60,000 nt of DNA, from positions 44,704,001 to 44,764,000 of the forward strand of contig CM060733.1 of assembly GCA_030704615.1 (NCBI GenBank), written 5' to 3'. Below are positions 44,940-56,449 of this stretch, in pieces. The first letter of the stretch is position 1; each line of letters begins with the position of its first letter. The notes under the pieces are model-generated. The model did not search any database. It saw nothing but the letters and a program-made list of their open reading frames with translations, and had not been told where the DNA came from. The position numbers were made by a program, and so were the translations under genes. Origin of the DNA: Takakia lepidozioides. Lineage: Eukaryota; Streptophyta; Takakiopsida; Takakiales; Takakiaceae.

Positions 44940-45245
44940 GCCAGTCCGCCCACCAGTCCGCTGCCCGTGAGTCCAATTCCCCTCGGTCCGCCAAACCGCC
45001 AGTCTGCCGTGCACGCCGGTTTGCTGTGCCAGTCCCCGCAAGTCCACCCAACAGTCTGCTGTGCCCGCCTGCAGCTGCCAGTCCACGCCGGCTGAAGGAT
45101 CTGGATCGTCCATTCTGAGAAACCCATCCGCGCCATCCATGCCAGTCCGCTGTGCCAGTCCTGGCCAGTCCACCCAACAGTCTGCCCGCCAGTCCGCCGC
45201 CCATGAGTCCGTTTTCATCCAGTCCACTGATGATGGCGCATCTGG
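44940..45245. repeat. CCAGTCC-rich degenerate minisatellite with a partial about 150-bp duplication
   Basis: CCAGTCC/CAGTCCGC words recur every 10-20 bp. The segments at 45,030-45,115 and 45,155-45,255 are near copies, sharing AGTCCACCCAACAGTCTGC and a TCTGGA(T/C)CGTCC word. No coding role is supported. Confidence 0.6.
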
Positions 45246-45844
45246 ACCGTCCGTTCGCAAATGCCATCTGAGCCCTCCATTTTTAGGGCATGAATTCAAA
45301 CCTTATCCCTGCCGCCTGCCACTTGCCAGCAGCCGCAAACGTGCACACTGATGCTCTTTGCACGTTGTCCATCGTGTCTAGTATATTGCGGTGCGTTTCT
45401 TGCAGGTTCTGAAGCGTATCCTCTGTACTGTACAAGGTATGGACGTGGAAGCAGAAGGTGATGATATACTAAAAACGGGATGCCGGATTATACGGCCTCT
45501 TCGACAAAGTTTGCAAACACCCAAACCAGGACCCTTCAACACGAAGGACCTCCAATAAAAAAGAGACACGCAATATGGTTATATGGGTGCCAGACAGAAT
45601 GTGCTGAAGGCTTGCATACCGTGGGATAGAGTTGATGACTTTCTCCTTGGAGAGGAGAGTTTGGTGGACTACCCCACTCAGTTTTGGGTGAATGTCCATA
45701 CTAAAGTGCAACCCGGCATGCTAAAAGAGCCGAGAGTCAGCAACTCTCTGAACAATATCATGTGTCCACCATCCAAACTCGTAGGAGGGCGAGTAAACCT
45801 TGTGTCAGCAAGGGAGTGGGCCGTGGAAGAGCCGCACGAGCCCC

Positions 45845-46256
45845 AATTTTGGGCACAAATTATCTCTTCATCAATTCCTTGAATCCACTCTAGTTCAAGG
45901 TTTCCGGGCTTGGACCTCGGTCGTGAAGGCGTTTTTGCCACCATTTTTTAGCATAGCCCCTCAAATAGGTGGGAGCCACTTCCACCCGATCCTCGTCACT
46001 CAACTTGGCCGCCCGGAAGTACTGCTCTAGCTCCAATAGCTAGGTGTTGAGTGCCTTCCGATTTTGGACGCCCTCGAAGGTGTCGGGTTCCTTAGGCTTC
46101 ACCTTAAACTTTGCCTTAGTGGAAGTGGCATTAGCCGCCTGCAACACGTCTTTCAACGTCTCGCCAAATTGCGCCAACAACCCTTCCCAAAAGGCTGCCG
46201 GCGTGGGAGACATCTGTTGGTTCGTCGAAGCTCTCAGGAATTCCTCAGGAGCCTGA
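45845..46256 (-). pseudogene. Gag fragment, TGTCGCG family
   Basis: About 80-90% similar by eye to 36,055-36,420, with AAFWEGLLAQFGETL, DTFEGVQNRKALNT and VAPTYLRGYA. It has several stops and no LTR next to it. Confidence 0.75.
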
Positions 46257-46419
46257 TTAAAAGTATAGCTCTTGTGGGTCCCAGTGGGGAGGGTGTAAAG
46301 AACTCGTGGGTCCAAGTGAGGAAGCACGTTGCGTAAAGGGAGATGCGTGGAACACATTCCGCCCTCATATAACTTAGGGTTGGTGTGGAGCCAGCCAGTG
46401 AGAAGGTGGAACCACATTA

Positions 46420-46444
46420 ATATATATATATATATATATATATG
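46420..46444. repeat. (TA)n microsatellite
   Basis: Twelve or so TA dinucleotides. Confidence 0.9.
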
Positions 46445-46464
46445 CAACGAAAAGATTCAGTGTT

Positions 46465-46690
46465 GTGCGGGTAAATCATTTACCCAAATTTACCCGGAGG
46501 TTAAATCCGGGTCAGGGTAAACAATTTACCCGGGTTTGCCCATTTCATTTTCCCTTACATTTATTACCCTTCAGACGGGTAAATAATCTGAGTTACCCTT
46601 ACCCTCACATGTCTGAAGGATAAATAATTTCCATATACCCTCTACCCATAAGTAAGTGTGTCTTTTTTTTAGGGTAAATAGCAAAAGGGT
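46465..46690. repeat. GGGTAAAT/ATTTACCC palindromic cluster
   Basis: GGGTAAAT and its complement alternate repeatedly, including the near-perfect palindrome GGGTAAATCATTTACCC at 46,470. It is probably a small fold-back element. Confidence 0.55.
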
Positions 46691-46705
46691 GAATAAAAAT
46701 TCTTC

Positions 46706-46905
46706 TTAACCCCTAATGGACGAGGCTGTTTTTGGTGGACCCACTCCAAAACCGCACATACCCTCACAGATGAGGGTATATCTCCCACCTAAGAAACATC
46801 CACAGGGATGAACCGTGTGAAAGGGAGGCTACCTACCTCATGCACCTGCTGTAAAAATTCCAGCCCATTTCAGTGTGTAATTAGGAAGATTATAACAAAA
46901 TGGTA
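46706..46905 (+). repeat. piggyBac-like terminal sequence (TTAACCCC start), left end only
   Basis: TTAACCCCTAATGGACGAGG resembles the ends at 44,617 and 51,148. It lies 1.4 kb to the left of the piggyBac-like transposase remnant and could be its left end. Confidence 0.45.
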
Positions 46906-47599
46906 GCTCTAAATCTGTAGTGTATACCAATTTTAGAGGGAAAATTTGGTTTGACTAGGCAGTTGGACCAAAAAAATATTTTTTCCTTACAAGACCCAAT
47001 TCTCAGGCACCTAAAGCAACTTGCCCCAAATTTGCAAAGCAGAATTCCAAAATCTGCATAGGGTTCATTTGTATGGGAAAACAGGGGGGTCAAGAAGCAC
47101 TACTTACTTCAATTGACCTGTAATTCAGCCATAGGGGTCCAAATTGGCACTGGAACCAGAATTCCAACGGTGGAATTGTTCCTCCTATGATTTCCTACTA
47201 CCTCCAAAAAAAAATCTCTGAATTCTAACCAAAATGCAAGCAGAGATTTCTAAGTAGGTGCATTTCTACTTGAATCTCAGCTCAGGCCATGTATTGCTTG
47301 AGCCGGTAGACAATTCCGGCTACAAAAAGGGGGCCACGCCACCGATTTACACAGAAAACTTGGGGGACCCCAAAATTGACACCCAAAAAAGTGCTCGGGG
47401 ACGCTCGACGTTTCGGCGTTCCACCCGACAGGCAACTGAAAAACTAACAACTACCAACCGTCACGAATGTGGCCCATCTGTCTTGAAGCTCCCCGTGAGC
47501 ACTGAGCACCTGCTTTTCCTTTGAATGCAGCGAACCCAAACCATACACCATCCCGAAGACATGATCCACGAAATGGGGGGGACTTGAACCCCCCGATCT

Positions 47600-48110
47600 G
47601 CCCAGTGTGCAGACAAAACCACCCCCCCCCCCCCCCCAAAAAAAAACTGTGAAACCACCCAAATACAACGCACACACGCCAACACCGAAGGACCCCCATC
47701 ACCTCCACAACCCCTCAACCAGCAGCAGCAGATCCCCATCTCCCCCACAGCCTGTGAACCATCACTAGCCCTTCCCCCATCACCAAAACAACCCACAATG
47801 AGCAAGCAGCAGACCCCCATGACCCCCCACTCCCAAAACTGCCCATCAACCAGCAGCAGCATGACCCCTACACCCCTCCATTGCCCATGAACCATCACCA
47901 CCAGCCCCCCATGACCCCCAAACCCATCAACCAGCATGGACACACACAACCCCCCAACCTGAGAAGAACCCATACCCACCACAGATCAGAGATACCCACA
48001 CCCCATGCCCCACGCACACACGCCATCCACAGCCTCCAGTCCCACACCCCGGTGAACCCCCACCTATACAAACATATGCACACACAAAGAAAGAAGACAG
48101 TGCAGCAAGC
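47600..48110. other. C/A-rich, strand-asymmetric low-complexity tract
   Basis: A C run at 47,621-47,638 is followed by about 470 bp almost free of G on the plus strand, with recurring CCCCCATGACCCCC and CAACCAGCAGCAGC words. It directly follows the 3' end of the minus-strand piggyBac-like gene, so it may be the 3' part of that element. Confidence 0.5.
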
Positions 48111-48120
48111 CAGAATTCAG

Positions 48121-49775
48121 TCACCTTGAGGCATGCCGATGTGCCTCATTCCAATACCGCCCAAGGCACAAGTGGTTGCCATCGCAGCCAGGGCAGTAAT
48201 GGTGAGTATGAACATGGCACATGACACACACTCGCCGTCGTGTGGTGTGAAGGCACTGATGCACAAACGTGCATTCTGCATCCCCCGTGGTGTCAATGTT
48301 GTCAGTGCAGCCCCTTATCAAACCATATGCCACAGCCAGATTAAATTGCAGATGGGTCATGGCCCGACGCCCCCTCCTTCTCTCCATTGCAAAATGCAAA
48401 ATATGCGCATTCACTAGCGTGGTATCCATAAGAAAAAAAAACAGACGATGCCACCACTTCTTTGTGCACAGCTGCAAGCTGTACACACCCTTAAGCTGGT
48501 CCTACACATTTACCCCTCGCATGTACGTTTGGTATTGCACGTATGCAGGCACGGATGGCACAGGCGAGTCTCTAGTTTCCCACAAAACGCATATGGTCAC
48601 AAGAGAGGAAGGGCTGCAAGCTGGCCTAGCTGCAGATGACAGTAAAAATACACCCTTCTTGTCCCACCACAACACAACAGCCACCTCCATGGACTCGTGC
48701 ATCCTATACCATGACTGCCCTTGCTTGGCAGTCTTGGATTTTTTCATTTTCAGCAAAGAGGGAGGGAGACCCTTTCTGTTCACTCTTACTGTGCCAGTGG
48801 CCCAAGTGCCAAGTTTGGCCATGTCATAGAGAAGTTTGGACCCCTGTAAAGTAATTATCAGTCACAATGACATGGCCCAAACCATGCAGCCCGTTGGTCA
48901 GCCAGGTGACCACATTGTAACCTTCTCCCTTCCCACTTTTCTGCCTCTGGCCATCTGGCCCTCCTACATTCTTACCAACGTACACTGAAATGTCATAGAC
49001 ATATGAAGTCTCCGAGTCAGCCAAGGCCCACACCTTGATGCCCCATTTGCATGGTTTCTTAGGCATATACATCCTAATTGGGGAGTACTTCCCTTGTAAC
49101 GGATCATCGCCTCGTCGACAGTCACCATTTTGTTCAGATTCCAGAGACTTTTACACCTATCCTTAATCTCATCACACGCCCACCTAAGCTTTCCAAGCTT
49201 ATCATAATTGTGACTCTTACGATCTGCCACCAACGTGGCGTTGTCAACAAGATGCAAACAGCGGAGTATGGCCTCACACCTATCTCGAGTCATCACTTTG
49301 CGGATGACAGGACAAGCAAAGAATGTCTCCGAGTGTTGCCAGTAAAATCGTGTTTGGGGCAACTTCTTCATGCGCATGAAGACACAGACTCCAATCCAAC
49401 CCCTAAGCTTAGGAACAATGAGCTCTTTCGACCGAGGCCCCCACGACTGCCTGTACCGAAAAGTTCAGCAGCATAACGATTGGACTCCCTACATATTCGC
49501 CCAAGCACTTGTCGCCTCCAAAACAAACCAAAAAACCAAATCGGATGTGAGCCCTTCATCTTAGGCAGGCAGGGACCAGGTTGAGGGCCAGAAAATGCAG
49601 CTCTATCACTCACAAAGTCAGAGCCTGCGTTGGTTTCCCACGTCTTCGCCTTGAACCTCTCCACAAAATCGGCTGAGATTTCCTCATCACACTCCATATC
49701 AACCACCCCATTTTTCCAGCCTGCTTCTTCAGCCCATGTACCCCTCGCCACCCTCAAAGTGAGACAGAAAAACAC
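48121..49775 (-). pseudogene. piggyBac-like transposase, nearly full length but frameshifted
   Basis: Minus-strand pieces in order give: FFGLFWRRQVLGRICRESNRYA (N-terminal part); KVMTRDRCEAILRCLHL; NKMVTVDEAMIRYKG (first Asp); KPCKWGIKVWALADS; HVIVTDNYFTG (second Asp); GTVRVNRKG; VVLWWDKKGVFLLSS (third Asp); YMRGVN; KWWHRLFFFLMD; and a C-terminal cysteine-rich zinc motif (CVMCHVHTHHYCPGC). The family cuts at TTAA and uses a DDD catalytic triad, all three of which remain. Frameshifts occur near 49,375, 49,070 and 48,825, and an in-frame stop is at 48,499-48,501. piggyBac elements are uncommon in plants. Confidence 0.85.
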
Positions 49776-49806
49776 CCTTCCACCGCACTTATGTTGGGTT
49801 AGTTAG

Positions 49807-49938
49807 GTGATGTCGGATTAGTCTGTGAGAGCCACCACGGTGCAGCTAAGCAGGTAGAGATTGAAACACGGGCAGCTAAGACCAAGCTGACTCTCCCAAG
49901 AACCTTGTAAACATAATCAGGAAGAATCATGGTACTAA
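49807..49938. repeat. About 135-bp direct repeat, left copy, flanking PPR pseudogene
   Basis: It matches 50,969-51,105: both contain ATGTCGGATT, GACTCTCCCAAGAACCTTGT and AAACATAATCAGGAAGAAT and end in ATGGTACTAA. Confidence 0.8.
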
Positions 49939-49944
49939 TCATGG

Positions 49945-50945
49945 TACTAACAATAGAAGTGAGACCATGATCTTGATTCAAAGAATCAAAGTAGTAACAT
50001 CCATCCACTAGGCCCACATGGCTACATGCAAATAGAAGAGATACGAACGTGATACTGTTGGGCTTCGAGCCTTCCTGTTGCATTCTTTCAAATAGTTGCA
50101 CACCCTCCCTACGACAGCTATGCAGGGCATTCTTCATGCCCCCGCATTTGGCATACATGTCCACAATGGCATTCTCCAAATTATTGTATGGGACAATTCC
50201 AGCTTTCATAACGTCAGCATGGACCTCTTTGTCTTTCTCCAGGGCTCTTAGGCTGTCACAAACATTGAGAACACATATGAACATGAACCTTCAAAGCTTC
50301 ACATTTGCTGCCCGTTCTGTAATCTCCAGATTCCCATGAATTCTGCAGGCACCAAGCAAAGTCCCCCACACTGTAGCATATCCTACGATCATTACACTCC
50401 TTGAGACCACATTTTGTCGAGCCATATTGTCAAACACTAAATGCGCATCCGTCATGTTCCCACATTTGGCATACATGTTTGCAAGGGCAGTTTCCAGGAC
50501 GATATTTGGCTCAGTTATGGCTTTGATAATATCAGCATGGAGCCCTTTTCCAGGTCTCAAGGCAGGCACATGCATTGTGAACGGAAGTGAATGTAACTTT
50601 GTTCGGTACCCACCCTTCCCATATCATTTGCTCATAGGTCTCCAAAGTGACCACACCCTTGGAGAGCATATCCTGCAATCATCGCACAATGAAACCACAT
50701 CTCGTCTAGCCACATTGTTGAAAACTCGACGGGCCTCCTTCATGCTCCCGCACTTGGCATACATGGCAGCAAAGGCAGTCTATGGAATGATATCTGGTGC
50801 AATTCCAGCTTTCATAATGTCAGTTTGGACTTGTTTTCTCTTTTCCAGGGCACCTATGTTGGCACATGCCTTGAGAGCAGAAACGAACGTGACCTTGGTG
50901 GGCGTCACCCCTTCACGTACCATTTGGTCAAAGGTCTCATAGTGT
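49945..50945 (-). pseudogene. PPR (pentatricopeptide repeat) gene remnant, PLS type
   Basis: The minus strand encodes repeated PPR helices: VTPTKVTFVSALKACA, AMYAKCGSMKEARRVF, NMYAKCGNMTDAHLVFDNM and VDMYAKCGGMKNA, plus an E-motif piece, WGTLLGACRIHGNLEI. PPR proteins bind organellar RNA, and the E motif is linked to RNA editing factors. The E-type piece lies between PPR units, frames change, and a stop splits the first unit, so this is a rearranged pseudogene. Confidence 0.8.
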
Positions 50946-50968
50946 GTGTGCTTGTTGTGTCCATAGTC

Positions 50969-51105
50969 AGATAATGTCGGATTGGTTTGTGAGAACCACC
51001 ATAGTGCAGCTGAGCAGGCAGAGATTATGGGCTCCTAAGACCAAGCCGACTCTCCCAAGAACCTTGTAAACATAATCAGGAAGAATACCAAATTATGGTA
51101 CTAAG
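50969..51105. repeat. About 135-bp direct repeat, right copy
   Basis: Partner of 49,807-49,938, in the same orientation. Together they bracket the PPR remnant. Confidence 0.8.
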
Positions 51106-51147
51106 AGCCCACATTTGTAGGATGGACAAGCTTCTTCACATCGTACA

Positions 51148-51969
51148 TTAACCCTTAAGTTCCCAAGCCATTTTTTGATTTTTTATCAATTTCGGGTATC
51201 CAGCTGCAGTAAATTGCCCCTAGAAATCCACCAAAAATCATCCCGAGATTCTAGGCTTATAGCAGTGGGTCCAGCTCATTTATGCATGACATACCAAAAA
51301 ATGAGCCAAGTCCACCGTGGAAATTGTGAGATTATAACGGTGGCCCGGACCTCAAATATTAGGTCCCAAAGAAAAACTGAAAAGGAAATTGGTTTGACCA
51401 AATCAAAACCTAGCTTTATCCAATTTTGCTTGCCCTAAGACCCACCATTTCCAAATCAATAGTGGAGTGGCTATGACCCCACTAAATTGTAGGTCCAACT
51501 GATTTTTTCACCTATGGTTGCTTTGCATGCAATTACATAGGGGTTGAAATCTCAAAATTGACAAGAGAAAATGTGCTTCCAAATGAAGTACTTTTTTTTC
51601 TACAAATTTTTTAAAAGCCAATGGTGGATGTGTGTATGTAATGCTCACACACCACAAGGTGAAGTGCTTTTTCCAAAATTGCTAAATTTCTGCCTAAAAT
51701 GGCCTTTGGAGTGCAATATGTTTTGGCCTTGTTTACCTGCCACGTCAGCGGTTAACAAGCCATTTTTAGGTAAATGAGAGATCTAAGATATTTTTTTGTA
51801 GGTTGTAGCTTTTGTTTTTTTTTAATTTTGTTTTTTGCATCATACTCCAGACAAATCCCTTGTCATTAAAGCTTCGGACTGGGCCCCATGAGATTAGATC
51901 TGCAAAAATTAGGTCGAACTGCAAATTCAAAGTGACCCGAATCAGCTCGCTTGGGAACTTAAGGGTTAA
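51148..51969. mobile_element. piggyBac-type MITE, 822 bp with TTAA ends
   Basis: The left end is TTAA-CCCTTAAGTTCCCAAGC. The right end is its perfect reverse complement, ending GGG-TTAA. A TTAA target duplication and CCC-starting inverted ends are diagnostic of piggyBac. There is no coding sequence inside. It could be moved in trans by an enzyme like the remnant at 48,121-49,775. Confidence 0.9.
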
Positions 51970-52417
51970 GAAAAAGCCGCACCTTTCGATTGCGGTTGTC
52001 CCACCATCATGTACAAGAGCTCCTGTGCTGTACTCATAATCTGCAAACTGCGATCAGCCTGTGAAAGTTCAAGAAGATGAAGAATTGGGCAATCTGGGCA
52101 GCTCCGAATAACTTGGCGTTTTTCCTGGCTGGAAACCCGGGCAGGTTCCAAAAACATTGACGACGATGACGTGGCTACGATGACGTGGCACTTGTTGAAC
52201 ATTTGCCTGGTGCTCCGATTCCTGCCACCGCTTACCAAGGAGCCTTTTTCTGTGGATCAGCTCCACCTTTAACTTACGTTGTCCATAAGGAGCTCAGCTT
52301 CCACCGACCGCCGACCTTCTCGTGGGAGATGAAGAGATTGAATCAAGCCAGTGGAATAGAAGGCGAGATGAGAGCAAGTTGCAGGAGCTGTATTGAGCGC
52401 GTGCTATAACATTGAGA
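51970..52417. other. 5' flank of the RPA49-like gene
   Basis: No supported gene. The sequence contains CGACGATGACGTGGCTACGATGACGTGGCA, a tandem pair of TGACGTGGC, a bZIP/ACGT-type promoter word, at about 52,165-52,192. Confidence 0.35.
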
Positions 52418-54696
52418 ATGGAGACATCCAGAAAAGAGCACAAGAAGAAGAAAAAAGGGGGACGATGGACATGATTCCTTCAAAGGAGGGCCATGCTCGG
52501 CCTTTCGTGGCCTATTTTTCTACGGGGTTTGATCCTGTAGGAAATACTGAAGAGGATGGTGAGGGCGCGCCTTTGGCAGAGATCAAAGCGTATCAACCCA
52601 CCGAGAAATTCAAGTCGAAGCAGCACCAATTGGTGGCAACCACATAGGGCGGGCAGGTTGATTTTGTGGGCTGCAACTATTCGGGAGAGGCTGCAGCTTG
52701 GCAGCCTTGCAGCTACGCGCTCGGAGTATTCAACAAGGAGAAGGGCACCTTAAAGCTAGTCCCTCTAGCAGGAGAAAAGGTACCTATCTTTACAGTTTGA
52801 TAGTGTTAGAATGTACTCGTAAAGACAGTCTGAGAGAGAGAGAGAGAGAGGGACAGAGTATACCTATTCATCGACCCTTCCCTGCGCACTTCGTTAACAA
52901 CCACTTGCCTTGAGGACATAGTTTCCGCAGCAGCAACCACCGATTGTGTGCCTCAAATAAACAGGGTGTGGAAACCCAGGGTAGAGTTGACATAGCCGCT
53001 TGTGAAGGAAATGAGTGTTTTCTATAGACATCGTGCATGACCGCCAGCTGGGCCACATATGTAACAGCATAGATGTACTCATTAGTTGTGAGTGTTTCTT
53101 TATGAGGCATTTCGAGTGAGGATACAGCTGTAACTGCTTGGTGGTCTAGATTTTCAGGATGGAGCCTAGAGTCAGAGAGGTGGACTATGGGCAAGGTTTT
53201 TCAGGAGATGGGGCTGTGAAGGCAGAGGCCCAGACACCAGAGATGGGTCTGCTGGAAAGGAAGATACTGACAGAAACTTTTGGCAGCCAGAAGAGTCGCA
53301 TGCGGGTGGGTTTTACATACTCTCCATAGTTGGAGGTGAAGTAGAGCACTAGTGCATTATTCAGCAATATACTAAAGCACAAGGTCAAAAGGGAAAGCAG
53401 CAGAGAATACAGTTTGAGATATAGGATACTGCTCGAACACTGCTAGTCACTGTGGTTAGAAGGGGAGGAAAGAGAGAGAGAGCGAAAGAAAAGGCTGGAG
53501 GGTACCTGGGTAGGGTTCGCTCAGGGCTTGTGCTTTTAGGGCTGAGGTATATTAAGAAGATTGAGATTTCGTGACGCACCCTTGGTGCAGGCTTAACGGA
53601 TTGAAAGAGGATTGGTGAAGACAGAAGCATTGGGCAATGCTCGGGAGATGGAGAGCTTATTCCAGGAAGTAGGCAAGAATGAAGCACTGCTGTCTCATCA
53701 GGAAGCCGTTGAGCAGGCCAACCTTGCAGTGGTGCGCAACGTGCCACCCTATGACCTCTCAGCATCCACACCAGAAGGAGCTTATCCATTGGACAAACTC
53801 ATAACACAGGAAGAATGGCAGAGCCTGGACGTGGAAGAGCTCAAGGCAGCTGCCAAGAAGGCGAAAGATGAGGATGCTCTACGCCAGAAGAGGGCATACC
53901 CCAACTTTGTACTCAGTCGCCTTCAGAGATTGAGAGTCGAGGTGTGTTTTTATCAGATATTCTCTTCTAAACCTTGCCTCGATGTCCTACAAAGCTGACA
54001 TGGCTATGCAAGGAAGTCTGTCAGCAGGAATTGTAAAGCCAGCAACCATATCCAATCTGTGAGTGTCAGTTCAGAATTAGGTAGTGGCAAGATGAATTTG
54101 AGGTGAAATTTTTGACCCCCGTCAGCTCGATTCAATTATAGAGCTGTACCATGGTTGGTGCAGGGGGACAAGGAAGGGAATGACAGGCGGGCACGGATCC
54201 TGGTGTACCTTAGGCATCTTCTTGCTTTCACAATGCTCCCGACTTTGTTGTGACAAGGGCATTAAATCCTTTGGGGAACCTGGGACTACCAGAGCAAGCC
54301 AAGACTGTGGATCTTACGCAAGAGCTGGGCATCCCTGGTGTTGTGGTTGCCACGTTTCTGAAACAATTCACAGGAGAAGGCACATTTGGTATGACAGACA
54401 AGCCAGGAGGTTGTCACAGAGCAAAGCAACACAAAGAGCTGCTTATAAGCTATGCACTGGTGCTGGGACTGGCTGTGGATGACTTCCAGGCTGATCCCTA
54501 TGACCTAGCAATTGAGTTGAAGTGCACAGTTTCGCAGCTACGGCCTCACTATAAACAGCTGGGTTGTCAGATTGAGGTCAGTAAGAGTGGGGACAAGGTA
54601 GTAGATCCAAGGAGTGCTCAGGGAAAATGGAAAGTCGGACTCACCGTGCCTCTACAGTTTCCCAGTATTTCTAGGCGTAGAGGCCGTGGGCGCTAA
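52418..54696 (+). pseudogene. RNA polymerase I subunit RPA49-like gene, with apparent lesions
   Basis: Exons are 52,418-52,779, 53,150-53,305, 53,591-53,941 and 54,164-54,696, GT-AG and in phase. Features of A49/PAF53: FVAYFSTGFDPVG, VDFVGCNYSGE, SYALGVFNKEKGTLKLVP, FRMEPRV, LTETFGSQKS, NVPPYDLSASTPEGAYPLDK, winged-helix-like VYLRHLLAF and the C-terminal LLISYALVLGLAVDDF with QLRPHYKQLGC. The subunit supports rRNA transcription initiation and elongation. Lesions: in-frame TAG at 52,645, TAA at 53,594, and 1 nt missing near 54,225 (run of T). The start is ATG 52,418 (then a frame change) or ATG about 52,465. It is either a decaying copy or an error-bearing assembly of a functional gene. Confidence 0.8.
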
Positions 54697-56449
54697 CAGA
54701 ATGCAGTGCAACTCTCACCTAGCAGAAGAGAGAAGCTCTGAAAGAGCAAATGTGAGCAGTGCAGATGGATATCTCTCCTTCCATTAATCATAGCAAATGA
54801 CATCCTTAGGCCCTGGCCGCACCGGGCTGCTAGCGTAGAACGCCTGCTAACGGCTTAGCAGGCCTGTTTTTGTAACTGCTGCACCAACTAACAATCCCTG
54901 CCGCACCAAAGTTTTACCTTAACGTGTTTTAGTGCAGTCAGTTTAAAACACGTGTTCGCCTGCCCCTGCCCGACTTCCTCTCGCCATTTTCCCTTGCCTC
55001 CTTCCTTTATGCGATAGCCAAAGGAGCAACGACGAGAAAAAAGGCCAGGAACACATTCGAGCTGCTTCATCATATGTTTTGCAAGGGATTTTCAAACGGG
55101 AATTCACACACAAATTTTCTCTTTGATCGTTAGAGGAGAATGTGTGGCACTGTGCATAGTGGTCTTGTTTGTGTGGAGCTTTTCCCAGGCAGTGATGGGC
55201 AAATATTCACATTTGCAACACAGATTTTGATATTGGAATCTTTGTGTGAGTACACAACCCTTTATTTGCATCAAGATTCACTAAGTAGTCCCTGTGCTCC
55301 ACTGGGTTGACTGGTGTTGTGAGTCCATTCTCATTTTGCGGAGCTGCAGTATAGCCAAGTAAAAGTTGGAGTGTTGGAATACACAGACATTTGTCATAGA
55401 CACAAGTCATTTGTTCTGGAGAACTAGGGAAGGCTTGCCTGCTGAGTGCCTCATGACCAAGCAATGGGGGTCAAACGCATACACAAAAAATTAATAGCTG
55501 ACATGGTTTTCCCCCATACCTACAAATGCAAAGTTATGTTTCCTGACGTGGCCTTGCACTAGCAAAGTTAGAAAGCTTGTAAAATTTGCTTCTGGGCAGG
55601 TCTTGTTTGGTCCCTTGAGTCCTAATGATGTACCTCCTGCTGAGCTCTAATACTGTACTTGGTAACCCAACCTTGAACTCCAACATGCACAAACTGATGT
55701 CATGGTGAGGGAGTCTTGCGAATCCAATGCAATGCAGAATCAAGCAATAACAGAATACCCCAATACAATCATTATGCAAACTAACTTGACTGCCATGGGA
55801 TTAGATCTTGGTGAGATAACGCTAGCTTTGACAACATTCATTAGAGTCAAGGGCTCTCTTTGAAGCGGTACCATGGGAAAACAAACATGTCCAAATTTGA
55901 GAAACTTGTGCACACCGAAGCTCAAAGAACATGCTCATTCAAAATTGTATTCACTTTCACCTTCAAACTTCGAAGAAACCCCACCATCCACACCTCAATC
56001 AGAACAGCACTCTCAGTTCCTACCTCTATCACCAGAGTCAGTCAGAATTCCCCCTTCACTAGTTATCTGCCTCAAGTGGTTCTTCCCCTTCTTGAAAGGG
56101 CACATCTATGATTGACCCCCTGATTGCAGTAATTATCTCCGTTGTTACTGAGAAATATCCTGTTAGGTTCTGTACAATAGTACAACCATACAGGCACTCT
56201 GGTGCTCAGTGACTGGTACAAATTGGATTAACTCTGAAGTGAACTTACTGCATAATGCCAAGCACATCCAGCAGAATACAATAGCTTGATGGATTCTAGT
56301 GCTGCACATGAAGAGCTTTCACTCTTGCTGTGGATCCATGTCTTGCTATACATTGTGAATTATAGTTCCGTTGGGGACCTGCATCTAATTGATACTAAAC
56401 TTCAGCATGCAAAGGTAGGGATGACATAGAATCAGCAGAGTCTTAGGTC
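54697..56449. other. No gene recognised
   Basis: Intergenic. An 80-residue open frame at 55,873-56,115 is Ser/Pro-rich and unsupported. A local palindrome of TTAGCAGG/CCTGCTAA type lies at 54,840-54,865. Confidence 0.4.

Noticed and set aside
44793-45299. A 168-codon minus-strand open frame, Trp/Gly-rich
   Set aside because: It is produced by the CCAGTCC minisatellite and is open on both strands, with no conserved motif.
47568-47615. tRNA gene on the minus strand (GGTTCAAGTCC T-arm and a TCTGC/GCAGA stem)
   Set aside because: The D-arm and 5' acceptor strand are replaced by a poly-G run, and the loop lacks the invariant U before the anticodon. At most a relic.
52645-53596. Reassigned genetic code (TAG/TAA as Gln), prompted by two Gln-like stops in the RPA49-like gene
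   Set aside because: CURT1 ends at TAG at the expected family length, and the 1,144-codon transposase has no in-frame TAA or TAG. Decay or sequence error is simpler.
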